NCBI GenBank assembly: GCA_948567375.1
Contig: OX419755.1
Coordinates: forward strand, 31,191,001 to 31,255,000
Length of the DNA stretch: 64,000 bases
From: Lunularia cruciata
Taxonomy: Eukaryota > Streptophyta > Marchantiopsida > Lunulariales > Lunulariaceae
Direction: 5' to 3'
The notes beneath the pieces were generated by a model. That model made no database searches and had not been told where the DNA came from. It saw only the letters and a program-made list of their open reading frames with translations. How positions within the stretch are numbered: the first letter of the stretch is position 1; every line of letters starts with the position of its first letter. Positions 45,163-56,614 of this stretch are shown here, in pieces. A program made the translations under genes and the position numbers.

Positions 45163-47850
45163 TGCAAGAACAAGGCGTTTCCTCTCCACTAAGTCAAATT
45201 CCCTCATACAAACCTCACTCTCCCCTAACTCTAATCATCTAAGACCAAATGATGTGCTCCTATCCTTGCACTCTAAGTTGATAATGGGTACCCAAACTAT
45301 CTCCACACCTCCTCTCACAACTCTACCCTCAAGTCCTCAACAAAAGAAAGATCTTGACAAATAGAGCCCTGGGCTAAACTAAGGTCCTCTATAGGAGGAT
45401 ATCATCAAAAATATGAGGAGAGTGACTTGTGTACAAGTAAAAATGAATATCAACTCACCAAAGTTGAAGCATTAAATAACATCTAATAATTAAACCTATA
45501 ACACCAATTAAGAAGCATTCAACTTAATAAAAAAGCTAAACTATATCCTATCTCAAGGAATTCATGCATTTCTTGAGGAATTTATGCATTAAAGAATTAG
45601 ACTAATGAGTAAAATCATTTACCATATGAACATTTTGAAACAATACAACATAATAGAAAACATACAGTTTTTGAAAGTCATGAGTACACTTCTTTCACTC
45701 ACCCTCAACATACTCATGCCATCCTCATTCTCATTTCATCTCCATGTGCACCATGAAGAGTAGCATCCTTCCCCATAGAAGTGATGCCATAAGTAACTTC
45801 ATCCTCTCCAATGATGCTTCTCTCCAAATAAAGATGAGCAAGAAATTGTCAAAAACAAGTTTTCTTGAATTGTTTCTTGTTTGGATGCCAAAGCTACTTT
45901 TGTAAAAACACTAACTCTACCTCAACACCCACTAATATAAGCTCTACCTAATCATAGTCCTCCATGGAATGCTCAACCTTACTCTTCACATGAAGAGCAA
46001 GATGGCTATGCACTACCTTGGGTCTACAAGCTGAAACAAGGAGTGAACTCAACAATTGAAAGAATGGACTCCATGATGAGTATATAGCAAGATAACTCCT
46101 AATAGTGAGGTCTCTAACATTTGAAACCAATCCTCTACCCACGAATAGAGAATAGACCTCCTCATCCCCAAACTCCTCCTTTGCAAAGTAAAGGCTTCCC
46201 AAATACCTTCTAGAGTCAAATTGAATGGCCTCTCTCTAACAATACCCATATGAATCCATGCATCCCATGTGCTAGCAAACTCAATGCACAAAATGACCTG
46301 CCACATCAACCACAAACACAAACAACCTAGCTCAAAAATCTACGCTCTAGGCTTTGGTCAAAGAGCTACTCATAGGATGATGGGTTTGTTTGGAGCCTCT
46401 TCCTAAGGAAGGAGGTTTGTTCAAAATTCCTTCTTGGGAAGAGGGCTCATTTGGAACCCCCTTCTTGAAAGGAGGTTTATTGAGTATCCACTTCCATGAA
46501 AGAGGCTTTGATTGGAACCCCTTCTAAACAATGGGGTCAGTTGAGAGCAACAAGGGTTCATTTAGAACTCCTTTCTGGAGGAAGTTTGGTGTTTAAGACC
46601 CTATTTTTCAAGACCCTATCATCCAAGGACAAAGGTTATTTAGAGCGGTTAAGATTTTGCTTGAGGATAAGATCATGAAATGAGCATTTGTTGATGTTTA
46701 TTCATAGAGAGAGCATAAAAATAAGAGTTGTTCGAGGAAGCTTGGGGGCCTATTTGGGGAAATTAGAGAATTGGGATGAGGAGTTATATCATGGATTTTG
46801 GCTAGGAGGTTTGTTTAGAAGATAGTAAGCAATCAGGATTTTTGTAGGGTTTAGGGTTCAAGATTGGGTGTAGGATGGAGGTTGGGAAGGAACACCAAAT
46901 AGACAAAAAAAACTTGACATAGATAGAAATTGTAGCAAATATTCATTCATCAAATTGAATGAACAAAAATCAAATTTGAATGAACAAAAATATAGCAAAC
47001 ATGGAATGAACAAAAATTGAAATAGATTGAGATGGTGACTTACATTTAGAGTAGGGTATTTGATCCCTATAGAAACTTTCAGACCTTTGAGGTCCACTCA
47101 TTTGGTGCTTATCTAACCAGCTTCATTTGATCCAAGTACAATAATCATGGAAATGGAAATCTATCAACCAATTCCCTTTGTTGAAATCCTCCATGTTGGC
47201 AATGTCCAATAGTTTTTGGTAATTTGCAATTTTGACTCTCTATTTTGAGAAGATTTTTTTTCTTCTGCTCTCCCATTCAGTTCCTTTCTCCTTCTCTTAT
47301 TTAAATGAGCTCTTTGTCCTTGTCCCTTTGAATACCTATCACAAAGTACTCTAAAAATTCTCTCATTTGAATATGCTCTTCTTGTCTTATTCCCTCCCTT
47401 CAAATTGTCCTCTATGTTTTGTCCCTTCTCTTGAAATTGTGCTTCCCTTCCCTTCTCAATCTCAATTTCTTTTAGTAGGCCCTTTGAATGCATTCTCTAT
47501 ATTTTTAAGTCCCCTATTCAATCAAATGTATGCTCTCTCTCAGTCCTTATGCCTCCCTCTTTCCCTTTCCCCTAAAATTCTATATGTAGTTCCTTTCCTC
47601 TCCTTTGCATTCTTGTAGATGTGTAACTTTGCCCTTGCCCTTGTACTCCCTTTCCCTTTGATATCCCAAGTTTCCTCCCAATTCTTGCTCTCCTTAACTT
47701 CCTTTAAAGTTCCTAATTCTCACAGCCTTCTCTATTTTGCAAATTCACTCCCTTGGACTTTATTTCTCTCAATCCTCTCTCTTGCTTTTGAAATAAGAGA
47801 ATGCTCTTAAACTTGGAGATATGCATAAATTACATTCACTCACTTATAAA

Positions 47851-47851
<1 letters not shown>

Positions 47852-47896
<45 letters not shown>
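47852..47896. repeat. (TA)n microsatellite
   Basis: About 22 TA dinucleotides. A CA run follows at about 48202-48220. Confidence 0.95.
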
Positions 47897-47898
<2 letters not shown>

Positions 47899-48289
47899 AT
47901 CCAAAAAGTATTGGCATTTCTAATCCACTACTTAACTTGAACACTATACTAAATCAAGCTTTCCATAGTCAAATTTACATATGAATCTTATTTAAACCAT
48001 CATCCTAATAACCATTCATTGAATTCAACACCCCTTATTGAACCAACATCCAATTTACACCTAGAAAGAAGAGACCATTCAAAACATACAAAGTTTTTAA
48101 TATGCACAAGATCTATAAATCCTCTCACACACATTTTGGATATGCATAAGATTCATAAATCCTCTTGCACACAAAAGAGATATGCATGATTCATAAATCT
48201 TCACACACACACACACACACAAGAGTCTATTCCAAATTAATAATATAAATAAAGAAGCTTTATAAGGTGTTCAAAAATCCTCATTTTCA

Positions 48290-49380
48290 TGATGGAATGC
48301 CATACACATTTTCATAATAATGGATCTTTTTTTCCCATGGTAGAATTGCCATGGGATCATCTAATGCACCTTGATCCACCCCTACAATCTTGTTTGTGTG
48401 TTCCTCTTCTTCTTCTTGCATGTTAAACTGATTCATCAAAAAATTATGGAGAATAGTACAAGAGCTTATCCACTTTAATCAAAACTCATTTTTGTTCTCG
48501 ATCTTTAGTTGTATCCTTAATCCTCACAAAGAATGCCATCTTGCCTTCAACAAGCCTTTGCAATGCTCATTCACTACACATGCCTTCACCACCAATTTAT
48601 TGAATTATATTCTCTCCTTGGTGCATGGTTGTTTAGATGAGAGCACTAAGTGACTTGTAGGAATATGACCCAAGTCTCTTAGCAAATAATTTTGATGTTT
48701 AAAATTTTTATTCTCCTCTTGTTGCTTAGTATCATTTTATAATAAAGACTTCTTGATGCAAGGCATGTCATGACACAAACTTAGCATCTTGTCAAATAAT
48801 GAAAAGCTAAGGTTTAGAAAAGAATTTACAATTACATTGACCCTCATCCAATTGGTAGAATTTAACATAACAAGGAGCAAGCATCAAACACAAATCAAAC
48901 TCTTTGAATTATTTCTACTAAAATAGATAATCCATAGCATGTCATCAAATATAACCTGCCCATTGATACAATAAGAACCTTTCCTACTGAAATAAATCTC
49001 TCTATCAACCTTTGGTCTCTACACCAAGGGGAATATGTCCCACCCACCAATCCTACACATTCTTGAAAACCCTTTATGGCCAAATATTTGGAGATTCTGC
49101 ATCTTTCTTCATGATTGGGCCATATCACCTTGTTCCCAAGAATTGACACAATGGCTGTCATGACTCTAGCCATATAATTGATCATGGAACCTATGCTGAT
49201 GCCCCATAAACTAATGCCCCTAGATACACACGCTCCATTTCCATTGTGTTCAAACATGTCAAGAGCTACAATAAGTTGTAGCTAGACAATTGGTTGCATC
49301 CTACGGGAGTCATTTCTAAACACTTCATGCTCTTTAATCAACTCAAGCAATTGATGAAAGGATAGCAAGTCTATTCAAAC
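48290..49380 (-). pseudogene. PIF/Harbinger transposase (HARBI1-like), inactive
   Basis: Minus-strand reading from 49375 gives LLSFHQLLELIKEHEVFRND, then an in-frame stop, then ALDMFEHNGNGACVSRGIS, ISIGSMINYMARVMTAIVS, KVIWPNHEERCRISKYLA and FQECVGLVGGTYSP. Further on, with frame changes, come LLRDLGHIPTSHLVLSSKQP (about 48690) and TILHNFLMNQFN (about 48455). This is the order of a DDE_Tnp_4 nuclease. The first catalytic Asp, in the usual VDGTY motif, reads VGGTY. With this loss and several frame breaks it cannot be active. I did not find terminal inverted repeats or a Myb-like partner ORF. Confidence 0.78.
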
Positions 49381-49845
49381 TAATTATTCAAATGTAAAAT
49401 TTTCAAGGCTTCCAAAGAAGCAATGTACAAATTTAGTACATCAAACTGTTACACTCCTTGTTGTCAAATATTGTCAAGAGTGTAAGAAATCCCACAATCT
49501 CATAATTATTTTGTGTTCATCAAGTGCAAATTCATCATCACTCCAAATTTTTGTCCAACTCCATTTACCTTATTTCCATTTGATGATATGTTCCTTGTTG
49601 TTCTCTTTCATCTCTAAATTCTCTTCTCTATACAGTTTATTTTCTTCATTAGCAATTGCCATGCACTCTATCATGACATTGATTCCTACTTACTCATGGA
49701 GAAATGCAAAAGAACAGACCAACAATATAAAGAACCTCACAACAATTTAAAAGTAAAATCTCATGGAATCTATAGTGCTTACTTGTTGTAGAGAAAATTG
49801 TCAAAACAAATCAAACTAAACCCTAAATAAATAAATAAAATCAAA
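49381..49845. other. Spacer, no gene seen
   Basis: AT-rich. It may hold the eroded 5' part of the Harbinger element, but no motif supports this. Confidence 0.45.
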
Positions 49846-49850
49846 GTCTT

Positions 49851-50428
49851 TGTAACATTCCAAGGACATGAGAAACACCAAGAGAAACCCAAGTTTCATT
49901 CCTCAATACTCCAAAGCCCCAAAGAAGCACCTTCTCTTTATTATATACCAAAGGAGATCCACTCAAAGAGAGCTACACCCTTGAACTACATATATGGATT
50001 GGTGACATATTACCAAACTACACCTTAGATTAGCTACACGGATTGGTGACATGTTGATCCTTATCCTATTTGGTTGGTCGAACAAGTTTGACCAAAATGA
50101 ATCTTTGGGGAATCTTCCTATAAGAAGTTCAGGATAGCATGAACAACATACCATTGGAAAGATCTTGACAAGACAAACAAGAGGGGAGAAAGAAATACAT
50201 TTTCTTTTGGAGAGGGAGCATTCTATTTTTTGAGGCCTAATTCTTTTGTTTAGGTCTCTAAAGTTTGGCTCTACATACAATTCAAAGTGTTTTCAGCCCT
50301 ATTAGTGGAAGTACTATTTTGGTGACACCTCTATTTGATCTACTTAGAATATTGTATATAACATCCTTCAAGATATTATCAAAACCAATTTCCACCTCTA
50401 GATAATCTATCTAGCTATTGGTATTATA
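49851..50428 (-). repeat. Solo LTR, family 1 (short subfamily)
   Basis: A 578-bp LTR, reverse orientation, starting TGTAACATTCCAAGG and ending attggtattata. The flanks gtctt (49846-49850) and gtcct (50429-50433) are a 5-bp duplication with one mismatch. Confidence 0.87.
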
Positions 50429-50433
50429 GTCCT

Positions 50434-50975
50434 ACATCAACATAGAAACTTCTTTGCTCACTACCTAATCGTTCTTTAGTGCAAAGAATGTCAATTTGGC
50501 TCTCTCATTCATTTACATTTTACTTATTTGTTGCAAAGAATGTCAAAGAATTAGACGCTCTCATTCTTGATGAAGCAAAACTACCTTGATTCAAATTCAT
50601 CTTGACCCATCCTATTGCATGAACTTTCTCTTGGGGCATGATGTGTGTAATATTTCAAATTTAAATTAGATTCTTTGATTCTCATTAAGACTTACAAGTT
50701 CATTGAGAGTTATAGAAAACACATAAACTTTTGTGACCCATAGAAATTTACAAAACTTCTAGATTCCCCATAAAAAAATATGTGTACCCTTCATGTCTAT
50801 ACTTGTAAAAGTTTTATGGATGCTTGTAAAATTTTTGAGGAGAGGTGAAATCTTAAATTTGAAAAACCCTAATATGTTCAATAGGTTCTTGTATAGCTCT
50901 CAAAGATGCTATATGCAAGTTCACTTTGTAATTTTTGGCAGATGGATTAGTATGTCAATAAATTAAACAAATGTC
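50434..50975. other. Spacer, no gene seen
   Basis: AT-rich DNA left of the young gypsy element. It was contiguous with 56615 onward before that insertion. Confidence 0.6.
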
Positions 50976-51049
50976 CATTGTGTAACAATATGGAGTTTAG
51001 TGACAAAGTTAGTTGAGCTTACGAAGTAGAGAATAAGACAAAATAGCCT

Positions 51050-51260
51050 AGAATATTCTAGAAGCATCTAAGAAGCTTCTTAGGAAGCTTCCTAACTAGT
51101 TAACTTGCGCCCTAAGCAGGTAGCTTCTAGAAGCTTCTAACTAGCTTAGCTTGCACGCCAAGTAGGCGGCTTCTAGAAGGAAGCTTCTTGAGAAGCTTCC
51201 TAGTTAACTTGGCTTGCACTCCAAGAAAGCGGCTCAAGGAAGCTTCTTGAGAAGCTTCAA
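51050..51260 (+). promoter_or_regulatory. Dense heat-shock-element arrays in U3
   Basis: A heat shock element is alternating nGAAn/nTTCn. Perfect three-unit sites are gaatattctagaa at 51051-51063 and ttctagaagcttc at about 51125-51137. Further GAA/TTC blocks lie at about 51070-51092, 51170-51200 and 51237-51258 (ggaagcttcttgagaagctt). Together they give at least five clusters within 210 bp, all upstream of the TATA box. Heat shock factors bind such sites. Heat activation of this element is an inference by analogy with HSE-bearing plant LTRs such as ONSEN in Arabidopsis. Confidence 0.75.
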
Positions 51261-51277
51261 GGGACTTGTATGATACC

Positions 51278-51285
51278 TATAAATA
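51278..51285 (+). promoter_or_regulatory. TATA box of the LTR promoter
   Basis: tataaata lies about 20 bases after the last HSE block and 104 bases before the LTR end, the normal position for the U3/R promoter. The 3' LTR has the same site. Confidence 0.8.
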
Positions 51286-51390
51286 CCAAGGCCGAAGCTC
51301 ATGCTAGGCATTCGGAGTTTTCCCTCATTCAAGTGTCCCAATGTGAATTTCCATTCTCCTATTTCTCTCCTCGGTTTCGGTCTTTTACAT

Positions 51391-51402
51391 TGGTATCAGA
51401 GC
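51391..51402 (+). other. Primer binding site, initiator Met tRNA
   Basis: TGGTATCAGAGC begins two bases after the LTR end. It is an exact match to the canonical plant iMet tRNA primer site. Confidence 0.95.
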
Positions 51403-51660
51403 AGGAATGGGATGGATGGAATTTATGGACCACCAAATCCACTTCCGCCAAACCATTAGGACTTTCATGTCCAAATATTACCAAAGCATTGTTTCACATA
51501 GTTCATCACCTCACGCTTTGGGCAGGATTTTCTACATATGATCACCGTGTCAGAGGAACCCTTGATACTTCCAGTTGTGACTTATGGAGAACGGTGGACG
51601 TGTTGTATCTATGTGTTAATCAACTAGATAAATTGAGGGTAGTGGATTAGGGTAGTAGCA

Positions 51661-52560
51661 ATGGCCGCAATACCGGATGTTATCCTTGCAATGCAACAAC
51701 AAATCGAGCATCTTACTCGATTGTTGGATGAACGAGACCAGCAACGACGAGAACAGATAGATAGAGCGCCAGTTTGAGATGGAGAAGATCGCATTCGATT
51801 TCCGAAACCCAAGGTGTTTGAAGGCAAGAATGTTCCAGGCACAGTGGAAAATTTTGTGTTTGACTGTGAACGTTACTTTGAAGCCACCAATCTTCAAGAC
51901 GAGCGGAAACAAATTCTCTTGGCTTCTAGCCAGTTGGATGGCGTGGCAAAACTTTGGTGGCGATTCCGAGTAGAAAGAGCTGAACGACAAATTGTTACAC
52001 CAATTTTGACATGGGCAGAATTCAAGGATGCAATACTTGGTCGATTTCAGACTATAAATGCCACCCAAGCTGCACGAGATAAATTGGCGGAGTTGAGGCA
52101 GATTGGTTCGGTGAGAAGCTACATCACACAATTTCAGAATATCATCATGCAAATTCCAGATATCCAAGAAGGTGAAGTTCTGGATCGATTTGTGCGAGGA
52201 TTGAAGTCACGAACCAGATTGGAGGTGACCATGCGAGAGCCACAGAACGTAGAAGAAGCCATGCAATTGGCTGAGCGTTTTGATTCCTTAGTTGCAACAA
52301 CTTGGTCTCGACCTCGACCTACACAAAACCTACCCGTACCACGAGTGGAAGAACCGGTACCAATGGAGATTGATGCTATCCAGTGAAGACCACTTGGCAC
52401 AGCAGATAGAGAAAGATTACGACAAAATGGAGGTTGCTTTTATTGTCGCCAGTTGGGGCATCGCATTGCTGAATGTCCACTCAAGAATGGACAACCTCGA
52501 CAAGTTGCCCAAGTGGAGGTTGTGGAGCGGAATGATCCGGGAAACGAGGAATCCCAGTAG
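51661..52560 (+). pseudogene. Gag of the young gypsy element
   Basis: Starts at ATG 51661 (MAAIPDVILAMQQQIEHLTR). An in-frame TGA follows at about 51776, then the retrotransposon gag domain: FVFDCERYFEATNL, LDGVAKLWWRF, FKDAILGRFQ and EGEVLDRFVRGLK. A second TGA lies at 52384-52386, and after it a zinc knuckle, CFYCRQLGHRIAEC (52435-52476, CX2CX4HX4C). A TAG at 52558-52560 ends the frame. Gag forms the virus-like particle in the cytoplasm and binds the RNA. The domains are well preserved, so inactivation is recent. Confidence 0.88.
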
Positions 52561-52586
52561 GAGATTTCGAGCCGCCTACTGGGAGC

Positions 52587-55500
52587 TTGATTAGTTCCAA
52601 TGGGATTGAAGGCTCGACCTATGCAAGTTTGCTTCACTTGCAAGGTATGATATCTAATCGGGGTTGTAGAATTTTGGTTGATTCTGGAAGTTCAGAGAAT
52701 TGCATGTCTATGCAAGTAGCAAAGGAATTGGGTATTCCTATCAAGCCAGTGATTGGAAGTAGTTTGATGATGGCGGATGGTAGAAAGGGTTCTGCATTCC
52801 GCACCTTGCATCCTGTTACCTTCAAGATTGGGAAGGAGTATTTGGAGTGTATGAGGTTCGTAGTGGCACCTCTACATTATGATATCATTCTAGGTCTACC
52901 TTGGCTTGAATGTCATAAGGTTCAATTTGATTGGACCCGACACCAAATTCAAGTACAACACCAAGGTAGGAATTTCCGATTAGGTTGTCTGGCACCTCTG
53001 AGTAAGACACCTAAGAATAGTCAGTCCCAAGATGGGAAGTTTGTCGAGAAGGTAGCCATAGAGCAAATCTGGAAGGGAGATGAGTCCCAAGATGGGAAGT
53101 TTGCCAAGAAGGCAACCATGGAGCAAGCTTGGAAGAGAGATGAGTCCCTAGAAGGGAAGTTTGTGAATGAAGCAGCCATAGAGCAAGCTTTGGAGGACGA
53201 TAAGTCTGTATTCGCGGTGTGGATCAAGCCGATTGCACAAGAACAATCTGAGGAGGGCCAAGTGCCGCATCAAGCAATGGTTGATCGGATAGTTCAGGAG
53301 TTTGCAGATGTGTTTCCGGATGATCTGCCAAAGGGATTACCCTCCGATCGAGGTATGCCCTTCAAGATCGAGTTATTGCCAGGGAGTACTCCAGTGAGTA
53401 GACCAATCTATCGGCTCTCACCAAAGGAGTTGGAGGAGTTGCGAACAACACTTACAGAGTTGTTGGAGAAGGATTTCATACGACATAGTACCTCTCCGTG
53501 TGGAGCACCGGTACTATTTGTTCCAAAGAAGGATGGAGGACTTCGTTTCTGTATTGATTACCGTGGGCTCAATAAGCAAACCGTGAAGAATGCATATCCC
53601 TTGCCTCGGATCGATGACCTGCTTGATCAACTAAGTGGAGCACGCTACTTTTCCAAGCTGGATCTTCGTAGCGGCTATTGGCAAATTCCTATTGAAGGAG
53701 AGGACGTGCAAAAGACTGCTTTTCGCACAAGGTATGGACATTTTGAGTGGAGAGTTCTACCTTTTGGACTCACTATTGCTCCAGCAATCTTCATGGATCA
53801 GATGCATCAAGTGTTGGAGGGACTATTAGATTGGTCCGTGGTGGTGTTCTTAGATGATATCTTAATCTATAGCAAGACAGAGGCAGAACATGTGAATCAT
53901 GTGCGAGAAGTCCTAAGACGACTACGATAGTGGAAATTTTACTGCAAGAAGTCAAAGTGTGCTTTTTGGCAGAAGGAGGTTACCTTCTTGGGTCATAAGA
54001 TCTCATCAAAGGGGATCAAGATGGAAGAAGAGAAGATCAAGGCCATTACTGATTGGCCTACCCCGAAGGATGCTACAAAAGTACGAGCATTCAATGGACT
54101 GGCCAGTTTTTATCGACGGTTCATCCACTATTATGCTCACGTGGCTGCACCATTGACTGACCTCTTGGGAAAGAACTCGAGCTTCCAGTGGACCACCAAG
54201 CATGAAGAAGCATTCCAGAAGTTAAAGCATATGGTGTCTTCAAGACCTATTCTTCAACCATATGATCCTCAACTACCTTGTGTGGTTGATTTTGATGCTT
54301 CTAACTTTGCAATTGGAGCTGTGTTGCAACAAGAATTTCCAGATGGACTACATCCAATTGCCTTTGTGTCTCGCCGACTAAATACAGCGGAAAGAAATTA
54401 CTCTGCTCGGGATCGAGAACAACTTGCAATGGTATATGCCACCAAGGTATGGAGGCATTATCTCTTGGGGAAACAAGTGATCATGCGAACTGATCACAAG
54501 CCATTGTTGCAGACCTTACACCTAGAGCACATGAAGAGTCGACATCATCGATGGGAAGAGCAACTCCAATTGTTCGACATCAAACTTGAGTACAAACCAG
54601 GTCGGTTCCATGTCATCCCTGATGCTCTATCACGACGACCTGATTTGAAGTCTCTTCCTCTCATCACGGCAGCAATTACAACGGTGTCAATTGATCCCAA
54701 GATTCATAATGAGTTTCGGTTAGCCCTACAGCAAGATCCCTTCTTCCAAATGGTACACGGTCGTCTAACAGCACGCGACAAGGAGTACAACACCTTCTCC
54801 TTCAAGGAAGGCCTTTTATTCCATGCAGACCAGATCTATGTTCCAACCAAAGGTGATCTTCGACTTGTGCGCCTTCAAGAAGCCCATGATTTACCAATAG
54901 CTGGTCACATGGGAGTGGACAAGACCTTGGGCACCCTCCAACGCCAATGGTGGTGGCCCAACATGACACGAGATGTTCGAGACTTTGTCCGATCATGTGA
55001 GAGTTGCCAACGGAACAAGGCCAGCAACCAGAAGCCGAGTGGACTCCTTCAACCACTCGCCATTCCATCCGCTCGTTGGGAGCATGTGAGCTTGGATCTC
55101 ATCACATCCTTGCCAAAGACAAAACAAGGACACACGGCAATTGTGGTGTTTGTGGATAAGCTTAGTAAGCAAATCCACTTGGCACCAACCTGTGATACCG
55201 TGGATGCTCCAACCTTAGCACAAATCTACTTCGACAATGTCTTCAAGCATCATGGGATGCCACGTGTACTCATCTCCGACCGTGATCCTCGATTTACCGG
55301 GAAGTTTTGGCAAGCACTCTTCCAAATACTTGGCACCAAGCTTGCTTTGTCCACGGCCTATCATCCTCAAACTGATGGACAAACCGAACGCGCCAATCGA
55401 ACATTGGAGGATATGTTGCGGGCCTTTGTCAATGTCCACCATACCAACTGGGATGAATGTCTTGCAGCTGCAGAATTTGCCTACAACAATTCCAAACAGG

Positions 55501-56222
55501 CAAGCATTGGATTTTCTCCCTTCTTTCTCAATTTTGGCCAAGATCCGCTTGTTCCAGATTCTCTTCTTGCTCCCCCTCCCTCTCAGGTTCCTCATACTTC
55601 TACATTCTTGACCACTATATCCCAATCTCTCCAACAAGCCAAATCTCACCTCCTTGTTGCTCAGAATCGCCAAAAACAATATGCAGATCATCATCGTCGT
55701 GATCTCACCTTTGAAGTTGGTGATAAAGTCATGCTATCCTCTAGTAACCTCCCTCTCCCACTTGATACCCAAGTTCGTAAACTTGCTCCTAATTGGATAG
55801 GACCCTTTGATATCACCCACATTATCTCTCCTGTTGCTTATCGTCTTGCCTTACCTTGTCACATGCGTATCCATCCTGTCTTTCATATTTCCAAGTTGAA
55901 ACCCTTTGTTCCTAACCCTTCTTCCTTTTCCTCTCGAGTCCAACCTCCCCCTCTTCCTGTCCCTATCAATGATCATGAGGAGTACGAAGTTGACCGTATC
56001 CTTGCGCGTCGCCATATTCAACGAGGCCGTCACCAACATACGGAGTACAAGGTCCTTTGGAAAGGGTATCCCCTTCATGATGCTACATGGGAACCTCTTT
56101 CTCTCCTCCAAAATGCACAGATGGCCATCAAGGAATTCAAAGCTTCACTGGCAACGAGGACGTCACCAACTAGCGGCGGGGGAATATGTAACAATATGGA
56201 GTTTAGTGACGAAGTTAGTTGA
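52587..56222 (+). pseudogene. Pol polyprotein of the young gypsy element (one internal stop)
   Basis: It lies in a different frame from gag, so a frameshift separates them. In order: aspartic protease ([11 protein letters not shown], about 52670); a linker with three degenerate 20-residue repeats ([14 protein letters not shown] type, about 53020-53200); reverse transcriptase ([14 protein letters not shown], catalytic [10 protein letters not shown] at about 53850); an in-frame TAG at 53928-53930; RNase H (VVDFDASNFAIGAVL, TDHKPLL); integrase with HHCC zinc finger (AHDLPIAGHMGVDK, CESCQRNK) and intact DDE (LDLITSLP, SDRDPRF, TDGQTERANR); and a chromodomain (EYEVDRIL, VLWKGYPLHDATWEP, about 55979-56130). 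Only the one stop interrupts about 1,210 codons. The C-terminal 744 residues from 53988 are fully open. Confidence 0.93.
56175..56184 (+). other. Polypurine tract
   Basis: The purine-rich gcggcggggga precedes the 3' LTR by a few bases. It contains a C, so it is a weaker PPT than those of the family 1 elements. Confidence 0.6.
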
Positions 56223-56609
56223 GCTTACGAAGTAGAGAATAAGACAAAATAGCCTAGAATATTCTAGAAGCATCTAAGAAGCTTCTTAGGAAGCTTCCTA
56301 GCTAGTTAACTTGCGCCCTAAGCAGGTAGCTTCTAGAAGGAAGCTTCTAGAAGCTTCTAACTAGCTTAGCTTGCACGCCAAGTAGGCGGCTTCTAGAAGG
56401 AAGCTTCTTGAGAAGCTTCCTAGTTAACTTGGCTTGCACTCCAAGAAAGTGGCTCAAGGAAGCTTCTTGAGAAGCTTCAAGGGACTTGTATGATACCTAT
56501 AAATACCAAGGCCGAAGCTCATGCTAGGCATTCAGAGTTTTCCCTCATTCAAGTGTCCCAATGTGAATTTCCATTCTCCTATTTCTCTCCTCGGTTTCGG
56601 TCTTTTACA
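56187..56609 (+). repeat. 3' LTR of the young gypsy element, family 2
   Basis: A 423-bp LTR that carries the same HSE clusters plus the 14 bases missing from the 5' copy. The extra bases add another ttctagaagg block near 56330. It overlaps the end of the pol frame. Confidence 0.96.
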
Positions 56610-56614
56610 CATTG

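Larger units (their letters stand above)
43334..48280. other. Long spacer with simple repeats
   Basis: No gene is supported. Degenerate two-copy repeats lie at 43460-43760 (around catctcaaagagaaatga). Also present are a CT run at 45101-45159, a loose repeat with ggaggttt and ggaaccccttc units at about 46389-46570, and a TA run at 47852-47896. The frames on both strands of the CT run are artefacts. Confidence 0.6.
50981..51389 (+). repeat. 5' LTR of the young gypsy element, family 2
   Basis: A 409-bp LTR starting TGTAACAATATGG and ending GGTCTTTTACA. Compared with the 3' LTR it lacks 14 bases near 51135. It has four single-base differences: gacaaag/gacgaag, cctaact/cctagct, aagcggc/aagtggc and ttcggag/ttcagag. 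Confidence 0.96.
50981..56609 (+). mobile_element. Young, structurally complete Ty3-gypsy chromovirus
   Basis: A 5.6 kb element with near-identical LTRs, PBS, gag, pol (protease, RT, RNase H, integrase), chromodomain and PPT. The flanks cattg (50976-50980 and 56610-56614) are a perfect 5-bp target-site duplication. The LTRs differ by four substitutions and one 14-bp indel, so the insertion is recent compared with the other elements here. Four in-frame stops and at least one frameshift in gag-pol mean it is probably not autonomous, though it could be mobilised in trans. Confidence 0.96.

Noticed and set aside
44967-45192. Arg-Glu and Ser-Leu frames on both strands
   Set aside because: Artefacts of the (CT)n microsatellite at 45101-45159.
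46049-46321. 90-residue minus-strand frame
   Set aside because: Some regular character, but no family motif, no start context and stops in the surrounding sequence; not enough to call a gene.
47164-47493. 109-residue minus-strand Lys/Glu-rich frame
   Set aside because: It is the complement of a CT-rich stretch; composition explains the open frame.
55215-55694. 159-residue minus-strand frame inside pol
   Set aside because: Antisense shadow of the open integrase region of the gypsy element.
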